Source: Enterococcus_C asini_A
GTDB lineage: Bacteria; Bacillota; Bacilli; Lactobacillales; Enterococcaceae
NCBI RefSeq assembly: GCF_031928785.1
Contig: NZ_JARQAL010000004.1
Strand: one strand, 5' to 3'
DNA length: 64,000 nucleotides
Shown: positions 25,738 through 34,419 of the stretch, piece by piece
How the letters are laid out: every line of letters begins with the position of its first letter
Numbering within the stretch: the stretch's first letter is position 1
Made by a program: the position numbers and the translations under genes
The notes under the pieces: model-generated
What the model was told of the DNA's origin: nothing
Databases searched by the model: none
What the model saw: the letters and a program-made list of their open reading frames with translations, nothing else

Positions 25738-27072
25738 ATGAAATTTGTGGACAAAATGTCTGAAAAATTACTGCCAATTGTGTCAAAAATCAACGGACAA
25801 CGGCACCTATTGGCGATTCGCGATGCATTTATTATTACTATGCCTCTGGTTATGGCAGCATCTTTTATGATCTTGTTAAATGCACTGATTTTTTCCAATG
25901 CTGTTGTTCAAAAATTTGTTGATTTGAGTTTTTTGTCAGAGTTGGCCGTAATTGTGAACAATGGAACCATGAGTATTTTGGCAATTATTGTTTGTTACAA
26001 TATCGGCGTGAATCTAGCAAATTATTATATTAAATCAAAGTCGATTGATGATCCATCTTTTAATGCGGTGCATGCTGGTGTTTTAAGTTTGGCGACTATG
26101 TTTATTTTGATGCCGGTTAATACGATGGTGAGCTTGGTGGATGGGACATCTGCTGAAGCTACAGGGATTTTTCCTCAAGCGTTGACCTCTAGTTCGGGAT
26201 TAGCTACTGCTATGATTTGTGCCTTGTTAAGTACTGAATTATTTGTTCATTTAGCGAAATTTAAAAAGTTAAAGATTAAAATGCCTGATGGAGTTCCGCC
26301 AGCAGTTGCGACTTCTTTTAACTCTTTGGTTCCAGAAGTAATTGTTGTCTTAATTTTTGGGATTTTTGTTTTTGTTTTGAAGAAGACAACGGGCTTAAAT
26401 GTTCCAGATTTGATTAACTTAGCCATTCAAACACCATTGAAAGGTTTTGTATTATCCATTCCAGGGATGTTGTTTTTACAATTTTTCTCAGACTTTTTGT
26501 GGGTCTTCGGGATGCATGGATCCAGTATTTTAGCACCTATTAAACAAGCACCTATGTTGCAATCTATTGAAGAAAATATGACTGCTTTTCAAAATCATGA
26601 AGTGATTCCTAATATTATTACAGAACCATTTGCAAATGCCTTTGGCCTGATTGGCGGTGGCGGATGTATCTTGCCGTTAGTAATTGCTATTTTATGGATT
26701 TCACGTCGAAGAGATGAACGCCAAATTGCTAAAATGGGTTTGACCACTTGTCTATTTAATATTACAGAACCCGTGATGTTTGGCTTACCTGTGGTTATGA
26801 ATCCAATTTTCATGATTCCTTGTGCCTTAATTCCTTCAATTAACTTGATCATTGCTTATTTTGCTACGAGTGTTGGTTTAATTGGTAAGACGGTAGCAGC
26901 AGCTCCTTGGATTACCCCACCGGTTATCCAATCGGTGATTGCTACAGGGGGCGATTTGAAAGCGGGCGTGTTGACCATCGCTTTAATCGTCTTAGATATA
27001 TTTTTATTTATGCCTTTTGTGCTGGCTTCGAATAAAGCGGCTCAAATGAGAGGAGACGAATTAATTGGGTAA
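25738..27072 (+). CDS. PTS EIIC component, cellobiose/beta-glucoside (lactose family)
   Basis: 444 residues with about ten membrane segments. The start KLLPIVSKINGQRHLLAIRDAFIITMPLVMAASF and FGMHGSS with NITEPVMFG are hallmarks of the Lac/Cel EIIC family. It carries the sugar across the membrane during phosphorylation. No EIIA or EIIB gene is in the window, so it must borrow them from another locus. GAGGAG precedes the ATG, and it is controlled by two LacI operators. Confidence 0.9.
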   Translation: MKFVDKMSEKLLPIVSKINGQRHLLAIRDAFIITMPLVMAASFMILLNALIFSNAVVQKFVDLSFLSELAVIVNNGTMSILAIIVCYNIGVNLANYYIKSKSIDDPSFNAVHAGVLSLATMFILMPVNTMVSLVDGTSAEATGIFPQALTSSSGLATAMICALLSTELFVHLAKFKKLKIKMPDGVPPAVATSFNSLVPEVIVVLIFGIFVFVLKKTTGLNVPDLINLAIQTPLKGFVLSIPGMLFLQFFSDFLWVFGMHGSSILAPIKQAPMLQSIEENMTAFQNHEVIPNIITEPFANAFGLIGGGGCILPLVIAILWISRRRDERQIAKMGLTTCLFNITEPVMFGLPVVMNPIFMIPCALIPSINLIIAYFATSVGLIGKTVAAAPWITPPVIQSVIATGGDLKAGVLTIALIVLDIFLFMPFVLASNKAAQMRGDELIG

Positions 27073-29374
27073 GTACGAGTACCCTTATCAAAATCCCGCA
27101 CTGACCATTGGAGAACGGGTGACCGATTTACTGAAGCGGTTGACGGTTCAAGAAAAAGTTGGTCAGGTCAATCAACACCTTTATGGCTGGGAGTGTTATG
27201 AGAAGAACGCCGATGGCTCAGTATCGTTGACGGATAAATTAAAAGAACATGTTCGTTGGGGAGGTGGGCTGGGCGCTCTTTATGGTCTATTTCGGGCTGA
27301 TCCTTGGTCAAAAGTCGGTTTTGAAAACGGCATTGCTCCAGAAGACAGTTGGAAAGTGGTAAATCAAGTACAAGAGTATGTGATGAGCCAATCTCGCTGG
27401 AAGATTCCGGCTTTAATTGTAGAGGAATGTCCCCATGGTCACCAAGGCCTTGGCGGGGTATCTTATCCAACCAATTTGGGCCGAGGAAATTCTTTCAACA
27501 CAGAATTAATGGAGCAATCCAGTCGCTTAATGGCAAATGAATTAGCGGCAAAAGGCGTCCATCTCGCTTTGGTTTCTACTTTAGACTTAGTAAAAGATCC
27601 ACGTTGGGGTCGTTCGGAAGAGTGTTTTGGAGAAGATCCTATTTTGTCAGCGAAGATGAGTGAAGCGGTGGTAGCCGGATTTCAAGGGAACCTTTTAAAT
27701 GATCAGCATAGTTATTTAGATCAAACTGTAGCAGAAATTCAGAGAACTCCAGGAACGATCGGCGTCGTCTTAAAGCACTGTATCGCCCAAGGAGAAGCGC
27801 TAGGGGGGCATAACTCTGGGACTGTTACGATTGGTGGTCGAGAATTTAATGATATTTATCGTCCGCTCTTAAAAAGTACTCGCAATGCAGTAGGCGTAAT
27901 GGCAGCCTATAATGATGTTGATGGTGTGCCTTGTCATATCAATGGAGAACTATTTCAGCGAATTTTACGCCAAGAACTGGGGTATCAAGGTTTAGTCATG
28001 GCTGATGGCGTGGCTTTGGATCGTTTAGGTGATGTTTTTGAAACAAAGGTGGAAAGTGCTGCTGGTGCTTTAGCCGCAGGTGTTGATTTGAGCTTGTGGG
28101 ATGAAACTTATTTGCACATTGAAGCTGGCCTTAATGAAAATATTGTTGCGTTAGAGGACTTGGATGCGGCTTGTGCCCGGGTTTTAGGGATCAAATTTTT
28201 ATTAGGAATCTTTGATGAACCGTTTGTTAAAGATCCAAAAACTAAATTTGAAAAAATCATCGATGACTCGCAAAAAATGAATCTGCAAATGGCAAAAGAG
28301 TCCGTAACGCTAGTAAAAAATGATGGAATTTTACCTTTACCAGTAGATTTGAACAAAATTGCGGTTATCGGGCCAAATGCAAATGGCTTTTATGAGTTGC
28401 TAGGTGACTATACCGCACCTCAAAGTGCTTCTTTGTCCGCTCAGACAATCTATCGCCAAATTCAAGCAGAATTCTCAGAAACTGAAGTGGTTTACAAAGA
28501 AGGCTGTGAAGTTCGCAATTTAGAAAATCAAGCAGATAAGATTGCTGAGGCGGTGGCAGCTTGTCAAGAAGCCGATGTGGTCGTTTTAGTTTTAGGTGGG
28601 AGTAGTGCTCGGAATTTTGATATGGAATTTCTGAACAACGGTGCGGTTTCTTCCAAGGGAATCAACATGGATTCTGGAGAAAATGTGGATGTAGCTTCCT
28701 TAACATTAGGGGGGCGACAGTTGGAATTGCTCTCTGCCATTCAAGCACTAGGAAAACGCCTTGTTACTATTTTGATTCAAGGACGACCTTATGACATTCA
28801 AGAAGTAGAGGCAGTTTCTAATGCTGTGTTATTGGGCTGGTTCCCTGGACAACAAGGAGCAGTTGCTATTGCAGAAGTATTGGCAGGAAAAAGCAATCCC
28901 AGTGGGCGCTTGCCTTTGAGCTATCCGCGCAATAGCCAACAACTGCCAGTTTATTACTATCAGCGAGCGGCCTCTAAGCAAGACAATTATTATGATGAAC
29001 CCGGTGCCCCGCTCCATGAATTTGGGTATGGGCTAAGTTACACCACATTTGTTTATGAAAACTTACAAGTTCAAAAAGACTCAGACCAATTCAAGGTTAC
29101 AGTTACTTTGACTAATCAAGGAAAGCGGGCTGGTCAAGAGTCAGTTCTGTTATTTGTTCGGTTACAGGGTGGGCGAGTGATTCAAAGATACAAAATGCTA
29201 AAGGATTTTACAAAGGTGGGATTACAGTCTGGCGAATCCACAAATATTTCGTTCTATCTGTCGCCTGAGCAACTACTTTACACAGACCAGGACCGACGTC
29301 AAAAGGTAGCCAGTAACTTTACTGTTATGCTTGGCAACTTGACAGTGGATTGTTCAGTGGAAGAAAACCTCTAA
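27065..29374 (+). CDS. glycoside hydrolase family 3 beta-glucosidase
   Basis: 769 residues, no signal peptide. It has the GH3 N-domain with the catalytic Asp in GLVMADGVALDRL, substrate residues near VLKHCIAQGEALGGHNSG, the C-domain with VVLVLGGSSAR, and a fibronectin type III-like end (YGLSYTTFVYENLQV). Start is TTG at 27065, overlapping the EIIC stop by 8 bases, with GAGAGGAG upstream. It should cleave beta-glucosides in the cytosol. A GH3 enzyme beside a PTS is unusual, because PTS products are phosphorylated and normally cleaved by GH1 or GH4 enzymes. Confidence 0.9.
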   Translation: MGKYEYPYQNPALTIGERVTDLLKRLTVQEKVGQVNQHLYGWECYEKNADGSVSLTDKLKEHVRWGGGLGALYGLFRADPWSKVGFENGIAPEDSWKVVNQVQEYVMSQSRWKIPALIVEECPHGHQGLGGVSYPTNLGRGNSFNTELMEQSSRLMANELAAKGVHLALVSTLDLVKDPRWGRSEECFGEDPILSAKMSEAVVAGFQGNLLNDQHSYLDQTVAEIQRTPGTIGVVLKHCIAQGEALGGHNSGTVTIGGREFNDIYRPLLKSTRNAVGVMAAYNDVDGVPCHINGELFQRILRQELGYQGLVMADGVALDRLGDVFETKVESAAGALAAGVDLSLWDETYLHIEAGLNENIVALEDLDAACARVLGIKFLLGIFDEPFVKDPKTKFEKIIDDSQKMNLQMAKESVTLVKNDGILPLPVDLNKIAVIGPNANGFYELLGDYTAPQSASLSAQTIYRQIQAEFSETEVVYKEGCEVRNLENQADKIAEAVAACQEADVVVLVLGGSSARNFDMEFLNNGAVSSKGINMDSGENVDVASLTLGGRQLELLSAIQALGKRLVTILIQGRPYDIQEVEAVSNAVLLGWFPGQQGAVAIAEVLAGKSNPSGRLPLSYPRNSQQLPVYYYQRAASKQDNYYDEPGAPLHEFGYGLSYTTFVYENLQVQKDSDQFKVTVTLTNQGKRAGQESVLLFVRLQGGRVIQRYKMLKDFTKVGLQSGESTNISFYLSPEQLLYTDQDRRQKVASNFTVMLGNLTVDCSVEENL

Positions 29375-29396
29375 GTTTTTTGAATGAAATGACGCT

Positions 29397-29460
29397 ATCC
29401 GAGCAAATAATTCCTTTCTAGATGAGTTAATCTGGCAGAGATGAATTATGTTGTTCGGAT
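29397..29460 (+). terminator. hairpin after the GH3 gene, weak terminator
   Basis: ATCCGAGCAAATAATTC pairs with GAATTATGTTGTTCGGAT across a 29-base loop, followed by TTTCG. It probably marks the end of the EIIC-GH3 transcript. Confidence 0.5.
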
Positions 29461-29556
29461 TTTCGTCTCTATTGCCCACGGATTACTTGTGAACCTTTGT
29501 CTGAAAAATGGTAAAATGGTTTCATTAGAGAACTTAAAGGAAAGGAATCGAGTTAG

Positions 29557-30522
29557 ATGTCATCCATTCGTGAAGTTGCAAAATTAGCTGGGGTATCTGT
29601 GGGCAGTGTTTCCCGCTATTTAAATGGCCAACAATTAAAATCACAGAATATGGAGAAGATAGCCGCCGCGATTCAAGCTTTAGATTACAAAGAAAATATT
29701 ATCGCCAAAGGATTGAAAAATAATCGTAGTTTTTCAGTAGGCTTACTAATGAATAGTATTTCTAGTCAGTTTGGAGCAGAAATCATCAGTGCCATTGAAG
29801 AAGTGATGGAGGAAAGCGGCTATTCCATTTTACTAAGTGGATTTAAAGGTGACCTTTCCAATATTGATCGTAAAATAGATTACTTGATGAAGCATGCCGT
29901 AGATGGTTTGGTTGTTTTTGTTTCCGAGCAGGACTGGGATGGTATGGAACGTTTAGCCGAGTTGCCCATTCCGGTAGTGGCGATTAATAGCCCGGTACAA
30001 GTTTTGGGAATTGATCAAATTCATGTGGCTGATCGAGAAAGTGTCGCCCAAGTTGTCCAACATTTTGTAAAAACAAATCATCAAAAAATTGGTGTTTTAG
30101 CGGCACCGCAAAATGATTTTGTCGCTCGGGAGCGGTTAATTGGGGCTCAAAGCGTGTTGCAAGATTATCCTGAGATTGAATTAACAACGGTTATTGGTGA
30201 TTATTCACGATTAAGTGGTTACCGAGGAGCAGAAACCTTGTTGCAACATGATATCTCAGCACTTTTGGTAACAAACTATAATATGGCAATGGGAGCCTTA
30301 GAGTTTTTACATCAAGATAAAAATTCAAAAGACAAAAAAATTGTGTTGGCCCACTATGATTACACAAGTGAAATGGCCGAACTTTTGGAGGATCGAATTG
30401 TCATCAAAGCACCCACAAGAAAAATTGGACAACTTTGTGCCAATCAATTGTTGTCGCGGATGAATGATAAAGCCATTGTAGAAGAGCAAATAATTGTAGA
30501 AAATGAAATATTTGGTCTGTAA
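29557..30522 (+). CDS. LacI-family transcriptional regulator
   Basis: 321 residues: N-terminal LacI helix-turn-helix SIREVAKLAGVSVGSVSRYLNG, hinge YKENIIAKGLKNNRS, then a periplasmic-binding-like sugar domain (VGLLMNSISSQFGAEI to DRIVIKAP). AAAGGAA precedes the ATG. TAAAAT lies about 45 bases upstream as a -10 box. It is the natural candidate to bind the paired TGAACCGGTTCA operators before the EIIC gene and to be induced by a beta-glucoside. Confidence 0.9.
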   Translation: MSSIREVAKLAGVSVGSVSRYLNGQQLKSQNMEKIAAAIQALDYKENIIAKGLKNNRSFSVGLLMNSISSQFGAEIISAIEEVMEESGYSILLSGFKGDLSNIDRKIDYLMKHAVDGLVVFVSEQDWDGMERLAELPIPVVAINSPVQVLGIDQIHVADRESVAQVVQHFVKTNHQKIGVLAAPQNDFVARERLIGAQSVLQDYPEIELTTVIGDYSRLSGYRGAETLLQHDISALLVTNYNMAMGALEFLHQDKNSKDKKIVLAHYDYTSEMAELLEDRIVIKAPTRKIGQLCANQLLSRMNDKAIVEEQIIVENEIFGL

Positions 30523-30626
30523 AATCCAGACTGATTTCTTTGTTAATGTATTTTTTATTAATCATGTGAGTTAGAGAAAGCTAAAATGTAAAATAATGTT
30601 CTATTAAAAACAAGGAGGACAACAAC

Positions 30627-32018
30627 ATGTATCAATTTCCAAAGAACTTCCTGTGGGGAGCGGCAACCAGTGCGCCACAATCAGAAGGGGCAGCCTTAAA
30701 AGACGGTAAGAGTGCTACAACTTGGGATAAATGGTTTGAAATGGAGCCGGAGTTGTTTTACGACCAAGTGGGCCCAGAGAATACGTCCAATACTTACGAG
30801 CGTTACAAAGAAGATGTGGCTAATATGAAAGTCATGAACTTAAATTCTTTCCGGACTTCCATTGCTTGGAGCCGGCTTTTGCCTGACGGAAAGACTCTAA
30901 ATCCGAAAGCCGTGGCCTTTTACCGGGATTACTTCCAAGAATTAGTGGACAATGGGGTGGAGCCGATTATTAATTTGTTCCACTTTGATATGCCTTGGTG
31001 GCTGATGGAAAAAGGGGGCTGGGAAGCGCGTGAATCCGTGGATCACTTTGCTTACTATGCCAGTGTCGCCTTTGAACAATTCGGCGATATCGTGAAAAAA
31101 TGGGCCACGTTTAATGAACCTTTAGTCCACATTGAGTGTGGTTATTATGGGGATGCCCATTGGCCAAAAGTTCATGACTTTAAGCGGGCTCTTCAAGTGG
31201 GCTATCACACTCTTTTAGCCCATGCCAAAGCAGTGGCGGCGTTTCGTCAGTCTAAATACAATGATGGTCAAATCTCGATTATTTTAAACTTGTCGCCAGT
31301 CTATCCAAAAAGCCAAGAACCAGCCGATTTAGAAGCGGCCAAATGGGCGGATCATATTTATATTCGCAGTTTCTTGGATTGTGCGGTGAAGGGGGCTTTT
31401 GATGAAGAATTTGTGGCCTTGTTAAAAGAAGCCGATTTGGCTCCTGTGACCGAAGTTGGTGATCGAGAAATCTTCTTAGATAATACTGTGGATTTTGTGG
31501 GCTGTAATTATTACCAACCAATGCGGGTGCAAGCACCAAAAGAAGCAAAACGCCCAATCTCAGATCCCCATGATTTATTTGCTCCTTATGATTGGCCAGA
31601 AAAACGGATCAATCCTCACCGGGGCTGGGAAATCTATCCTAAGGGAATTTATGATATTGCCATGCGTTTGAAAGAAAGTTACCACAATATTCCTTGGTAT
31701 ATCTCAGAAAACGGCATGGGGGTATCGGAAGAAGAACGCTTTGAAAACTTAGATGGCATTATTGACGACGACTACCGCATTGAGTTTATTGAAGATCATT
31801 TGGCAGAACTCCACCGGGCTATTGAAGCCGGCTCGCCATGCTTTGGCTATCATTTATGGACGTTTGCCGACTGCTGGAGTTGGTTAAATGCTTATAAGAA
31901 TCGCTACGGTTATTACCGGGTGGACTTAGCCGATGATTTCAAACGGACGCCGAAAAAATCCAGCTTTTGGATGGCAGATGTGATTGCCCAAAATGGTTTT
32001 GAACGAGAACACGTCTAG
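30627..32018 (+). CDS. glycoside hydrolase family 1, probable 6-phospho-beta-glucosidase
   Basis: 463 residues of a TIM-barrel GH1: FLWGAATSAPQSEGA, acid/base Glu in ATFNEPLVHIE, nucleophile Glu in YISENGMG, and the aglycone end HLWTFADCWSWLNAYKNRYG. AAGGAGG precedes the ATG. It should hydrolyse phosphorylated beta-glucosides produced by the PTS. No TGAACCGGTTCA operator stands before it, so its control may differ from the EIIC-GH3 operon. Confidence 0.9.
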   Translation: MYQFPKNFLWGAATSAPQSEGAALKDGKSATTWDKWFEMEPELFYDQVGPENTSNTYERYKEDVANMKVMNLNSFRTSIAWSRLLPDGKTLNPKAVAFYRDYFQELVDNGVEPIINLFHFDMPWWLMEKGGWEARESVDHFAYYASVAFEQFGDIVKKWATFNEPLVHIECGYYGDAHWPKVHDFKRALQVGYHTLLAHAKAVAAFRQSKYNDGQISIILNLSPVYPKSQEPADLEAAKWADHIYIRSFLDCAVKGAFDEEFVALLKEADLAPVTEVGDREIFLDNTVDFVGCNYYQPMRVQAPKEAKRPISDPHDLFAPYDWPEKRINPHRGWEIYPKGIYDIAMRLKESYHNIPWYISENGMGVSEEERFENLDGIIDDDYRIEFIEDHLAELHRAIEAGSPCFGYHLWTFADCWSWLNAYKNRYGYYRVDLADDFKRTPKKSSFWMADVIAQNGFEREHV

Positions 32019-32105
32019 GAAAACAGTCTGTGTAATTGTTTACAACAAAATCGGGAAGTAGTAGTCTGAAATTAGGCGTAGGACATAGCAATCAGGAGGG
32101 ATTTC

Positions 32106-32255
32106 ATGGAAAAAGTAGACAAACTTGCAAGGCGTTTACTGGCTTTTTCAGGTTTTACCAGTATCTATTTAGGTGGTCCTTTTGTGGTGTTGTTTCTTTT
32201 TTCAGTGGTGCTATATGCTGGTGTTGCTGTGGTGAAGAAAAGACGAGCTAGCTAA
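32106..32255 (+). CDS. small membrane protein (49 aa)
   Basis: The ORF has AGGAGGG six bases before ATG and encodes a basic N-terminus (MEKVDKLARRLLAFSGF), one long hydrophobic stretch (PFVVLFLFSVVLYAGVAVV) and a basic tail (KKRRAS). A terminator follows 26 bases after the stop. The family is not recognised; the start signal and terminator argue for a real gene. Confidence 0.6.
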   Translation: MEKVDKLARRLLAFSGFTSIYLGGPFVVLFLFSVVLYAGVAVVKKRRAS

Positions 32256-32278
32256 TTTGGTTATGTATTTCTATATGC

Positions 32279-32317
32279 AAACACCACGAGAATCTGATTT
32301 CTCGTGGTGTTTTTTTA
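32279..32317 (+). terminator. terminator
   Basis: AACACCACGAGAA pairs with TTCTCGTGGTGTT and is followed by a T-run. Confidence 0.85.
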
Positions 32318-32336
32318 AAATTCTAAAGAGAAGAAC

Positions 32337-32507
32337 TCAGCGGGGCACCTCATCCTCTGATTTTGTTTTGTTCATCTTTTTTAATTCGGTGGCGATGACG
32401 GTTAGTTGTTTCAAAATCTTAAATCCAAGCACTAAGGCGAAAATAATGGCAATAAAAGGGATGAGCGTAAAAAGAATGTTTAAGTAAATTGCGTGTCCTG
32501 CTGTCAT
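32337..32507 (-). CDS. small membrane protein (56 aa)
   Basis: On the minus strand AAAGGCGG precedes ATG at 32507. The product has one hydrophobic helix (LNILFTLIPFIAIIFALVLGF) and a basic, then acidic C-terminus (LKKMNKTKSEDEVPR). It is convergent to the 49-aa gene. The family is not recognised; the evidence is the start signal and an uninterrupted, membrane-like frame. Confidence 0.55.
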   Translation of the reverse strand: MTAGHAIYLNILFTLIPFIAIIFALVLGFKILKQLTVIATELKKMNKTKSEDEVPR

Positions 32508-32596
32508 AAGCTACCGCCTTTCTTGAAACCTTTGAATGACTTTAGTTTAGCATGGATAAAATCAATTGAAAACGGTTTTTTATAGTGAAGAAGACC

Positions 32597-32630
32597 AAAA
32601 AAAACACCAGCCGAAAAATTTCGACTGGTG
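32597..32630 (-). terminator. terminator of azoA
   Basis: CACCAGCCGA pairs with TCGACTGGTG (one GU pair); the minus strand continues in eight T residues. Confidence 0.85.
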
Positions 32631-32643
32631 GTTGGGGTAAGGT

Positions 32644-33267
32644 TTAAAATGTTGCCGCTAAATTTTCTGCTTCTTCAGTTGCTTGAGCAAGAATTTCATC
32701 TGCTTTTTCAGGAGCATAATCAATGCCTTCAATAAAGATTTGATCCACAGATTCCACCCCAACGAAATTCAAAATCAATTTCACGTATTGGGAAGCGGGG
32801 TCTTGGCCTTGGTAAAAGCCGCCGTTGGACTGGATGTGGAGGGCTTTTTTGCCTTCTGTCATACCCACGGGACCATTTTCAGTATAGCGGAAGGTTTTAC
32901 CAGCTACGTTAATGGTGTCAAACCAAGCTTTTAAGCGAGTTGGGACGTTTAAATTCCACAAAGCATTGGCGATAATGATTTTATCTGCGGCTAAAAATTG
33001 TTCAATGGAAGCATCAAAAGCTGCGACTTTGGCTTGTTGGTTGACGGTCAGCTCAGCAAGTGGTGTGCCGGTGCGCAATTTTTGCCAAGCATCGAGAATT
33101 TCCCCATCGATTTCTGGTACTTGATCTTTTCCGTAAAGATCTAAAATCGTGATTTTATCTTCTGGGTGATGGGTTTCATAGGCAGTTAAAAAGGACTTCA
33201 AAATTTGAATAGACCGAGAAGTTTCATTGGATAGCGGATGGGCTTTAATCACTAATACATTGCTCAT
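32644..33267 (-). CDS. azoA: FMN-dependent NADH-azoreductase
   Basis: 207 residues of flavodoxin-like fold: VLVIKAHPLSNETSRSIQI for FMN phosphate binding, ANALWNLNVPTRLKAWFD and QSNGGFYQG around the flavin. Length and sequence agree with enterococcal AzoA. It reduces quinones and azo compounds with NADH and protects against electrophile stress. AAGGAG precedes the ATG. The promoter is overlapped by a long palindrome at 33293-33315. Confidence 0.92.
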   Translation of the reverse strand: MSNVLVIKAHPLSNETSRSIQILKSFLTAYETHHPEDKITILDLYGKDQVPEIDGEILDAWQKLRTGTPLAELTVNQQAKVAAFDASIEQFLAADKIIIANALWNLNVPTRLKAWFDTINVAGKTFRYTENGPVGMTEGKKALHIQSNGGFYQGQDPASQYVKLILNFVGVESVDQIFIEGIDYAPEKADEILAQATEEAENLAATF

Positions 33268-33292
33268 GAGAACACTCCTTAAGATTCTTTGT

Positions 33293-33315
33293 CTTACTTA
33301 TAAAACGTAAGTAAG
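33293..33315. promoter_or_regulatory. palindromic operator over the azoA promoter
   Basis: CTTACTTA, 7 bases, TAAGTAAG. On the minus strand the -35 TTAAGA and -10 TATAAG boxes (17-base spacer) are covered by it. The form resembles operators of HxlR-type quinone sensors such as YodB. Confidence 0.6.
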
Positions 33316-33417
33316 CTTATCTTAACGGGGCGTGAGAAAAGAGACAATGTTTCTGCTTGTGGAAGCCTTCACAAAAATGGTTTAATAAGTTTGCTTTTGA
33401 TTGGTAAAGGCAGAAAA

Positions 33418-33449
33418 AGGACTGTGACACGGCTATTGTCACAGTCCTC
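33418..33449. terminator. terminator after the csbD-like gene
   Basis: AGGACTGTGACA pairs perfectly with TGTCACAGTCCT, with A and T runs on both sides. It ends the leftward csbD-like gene. Confidence 0.8.
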
Positions 33450-33464
33450 TTTTCACTATTAAGG

Positions 33465-33665
33465 CTATTCTTTTTTATCTTTGTCTTTCAAATCATCTAC
33501 AAATTCATTGACTTTTTCAGCCACATCATCGGCTACGTCTTTGACTTTGTCTTTTGCTTTGCCGAACTCTTGTTGCAGCTTGCCCTTTAATTCCTCAGAT
33601 TCATCTTGGGTTACTTTACCTTTGATTTCCGTAGCTTTGCCCTTTACTTCCTCTTTGTCTACCAT
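33465..33665 (-). CDS. CsbD family stress protein (66 aa)
   Basis: The product is small and highly charged. The CsbD start DKEEVKGKATEIKGKVTQDESEELKGKLQQ is clear, followed by an amphipathic helix (VADDVAEKVNEFVDDLKDK). CsbD proteins belong to general stress regulons, but the molecular function is unknown. AGGAGGC precedes the ATG. Confidence 0.88.
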   Translation of the reverse strand: MVDKEEVKGKATEIKGKVTQDESEELKGKLQQEFGKAKDKVKDVADDVAEKVNEFVDDLKDKDKKE

Positions 33666-33825
33666 AAAGAAGCCTCCTTTTTTGTTTTGTGAACCCTTAC
33701 AAGAATTACGTTACCATGAGTGATGGGAATAGAGAAGTAATTTGCTTAAGGGAAAGAAGCGCAGGAGTAGTTTAAAGAAAATGCCAATTTTGAGGCCAAC
33801 TGCACGCAAACTCAATCAAAAAAAC

Positions 33826-33853
33826 TTGCATTTTTATCTCTTTCGGGTACAAT
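33826..33853 (+). promoter_or_regulatory. promoter of rpsO
   Basis: TTGCAT and TACAAT with a 16-base spacer. The start should lie near 33860, giving a leader of about 85 nt. Confidence 0.65.
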
Positions 33854-33859
33854 GTTACT

Positions 33860-33946
33860 GTGTGTAAACACACCAACTGTTACTTGGTTCGGCGATTCAC
33901 CAACGCCCTACTCAGTTGCAGGGGACAAACGAAAGAGGTGAAAGAA
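33860..33946 (+). promoter_or_regulatory. rpsO leader, possible S15 autoregulatory RNA
   Basis: The leader carries GTGTGTAAACACAC, able to form a short hairpin, and paired GTTACTTGGTTCGGCG and CGCCCTACTCAGTTGCAGGGG segments ahead of the AGAGGTG site. S15 commonly represses its own mRNA through leader structures, but the fold here is only sketched by eye. Confidence 0.35.
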
Positions 33947-34216
33947 ATGGCAATTTCAAAAGAACGTAAAAACGAAATCATCAAACAATTCGCTCGTACT
34001 GAAGGAGATACTGGTTCTCCAGAAGTTCAAATCGCTGTTTTAACAGAGGAAATCAACGAATTGAATGCTCACATCCGTGTGCATAAAAAAGACCACCATT
34101 CTCAACGTGGTTTGATGAAAAAAGTCGGTCATCGTCGTAATTTGTTAGCATACTTGCGTAACAAAGATGTACCTCGTTACCGCGAATTAATCAAAGCATT
34201 AGGCTTACGTCGTTAA
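33947..34216 (+). CDS. rpsO: 30S ribosomal protein S15
   Basis: 89 residues, full length: MAISKERKNEIIKQFARTEGDTGSPEVQIAVLTE, the HKKDHHSQRGL rRNA-binding loop and the C-terminal RYRELIKALGLRR. It binds the central domain of 16S rRNA. The ATG at 33947 with AGAGGTG is chosen; an upstream in-frame extension to 33860 falls in the leader. pnp follows, as in many bacteria. Confidence 0.98.
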   Translation: MAISKERKNEIIKQFARTEGDTGSPEVQIAVLTEEINELNAHIRVHKKDHHSQRGLMKKVGHRRNLLAYLRNKDVPRYRELIKALGLRR

Positions 34217-34223
34217 TGTTTGC

Positions 34224-34260
34224 AAAAGTGAGGTTCACATTGAATCTCACTTTTCTTTTT
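34224..34260 (+). terminator. terminator of rpsO
   Basis: AAAAGTGAG pairs with CTCACTTTT, followed by CTTTTTG. It separates rpsO from pnp. Confidence 0.75.
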
Positions 34261-34307
34261 GTAATCAACTACCAGTTTGGTGAGACTGGATACTAATTTA
34301 GATGGCT

Positions 34308-34401
34308 GTGAGGCGCGGTGTTAATCCACTACTAACCAAATGAAAGCTCACTTTTTCCAAAGGATTTTTCATTTGTTTAGTAGCGCAGACCCGCAACTCA
34401 C
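34308..34401 (+). promoter_or_regulatory. long hairpin in the pnp leader
   Basis: GTGAGGCGCGG pairs with CCGCAACTCAC, and inside it CTACTAACCAAATGAAA (34329-34345) pairs almost fully with TTTCATTTGTTTAGTAG (34367-34383). No T-run follows. It ends 18 bases before the pnp ATG, in the place where pnp autoregulatory hairpins are found in enteric bacteria. Confidence 0.7.
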
Positions 34402-34419
34402 AGGGAAATGGAGTAGAAA

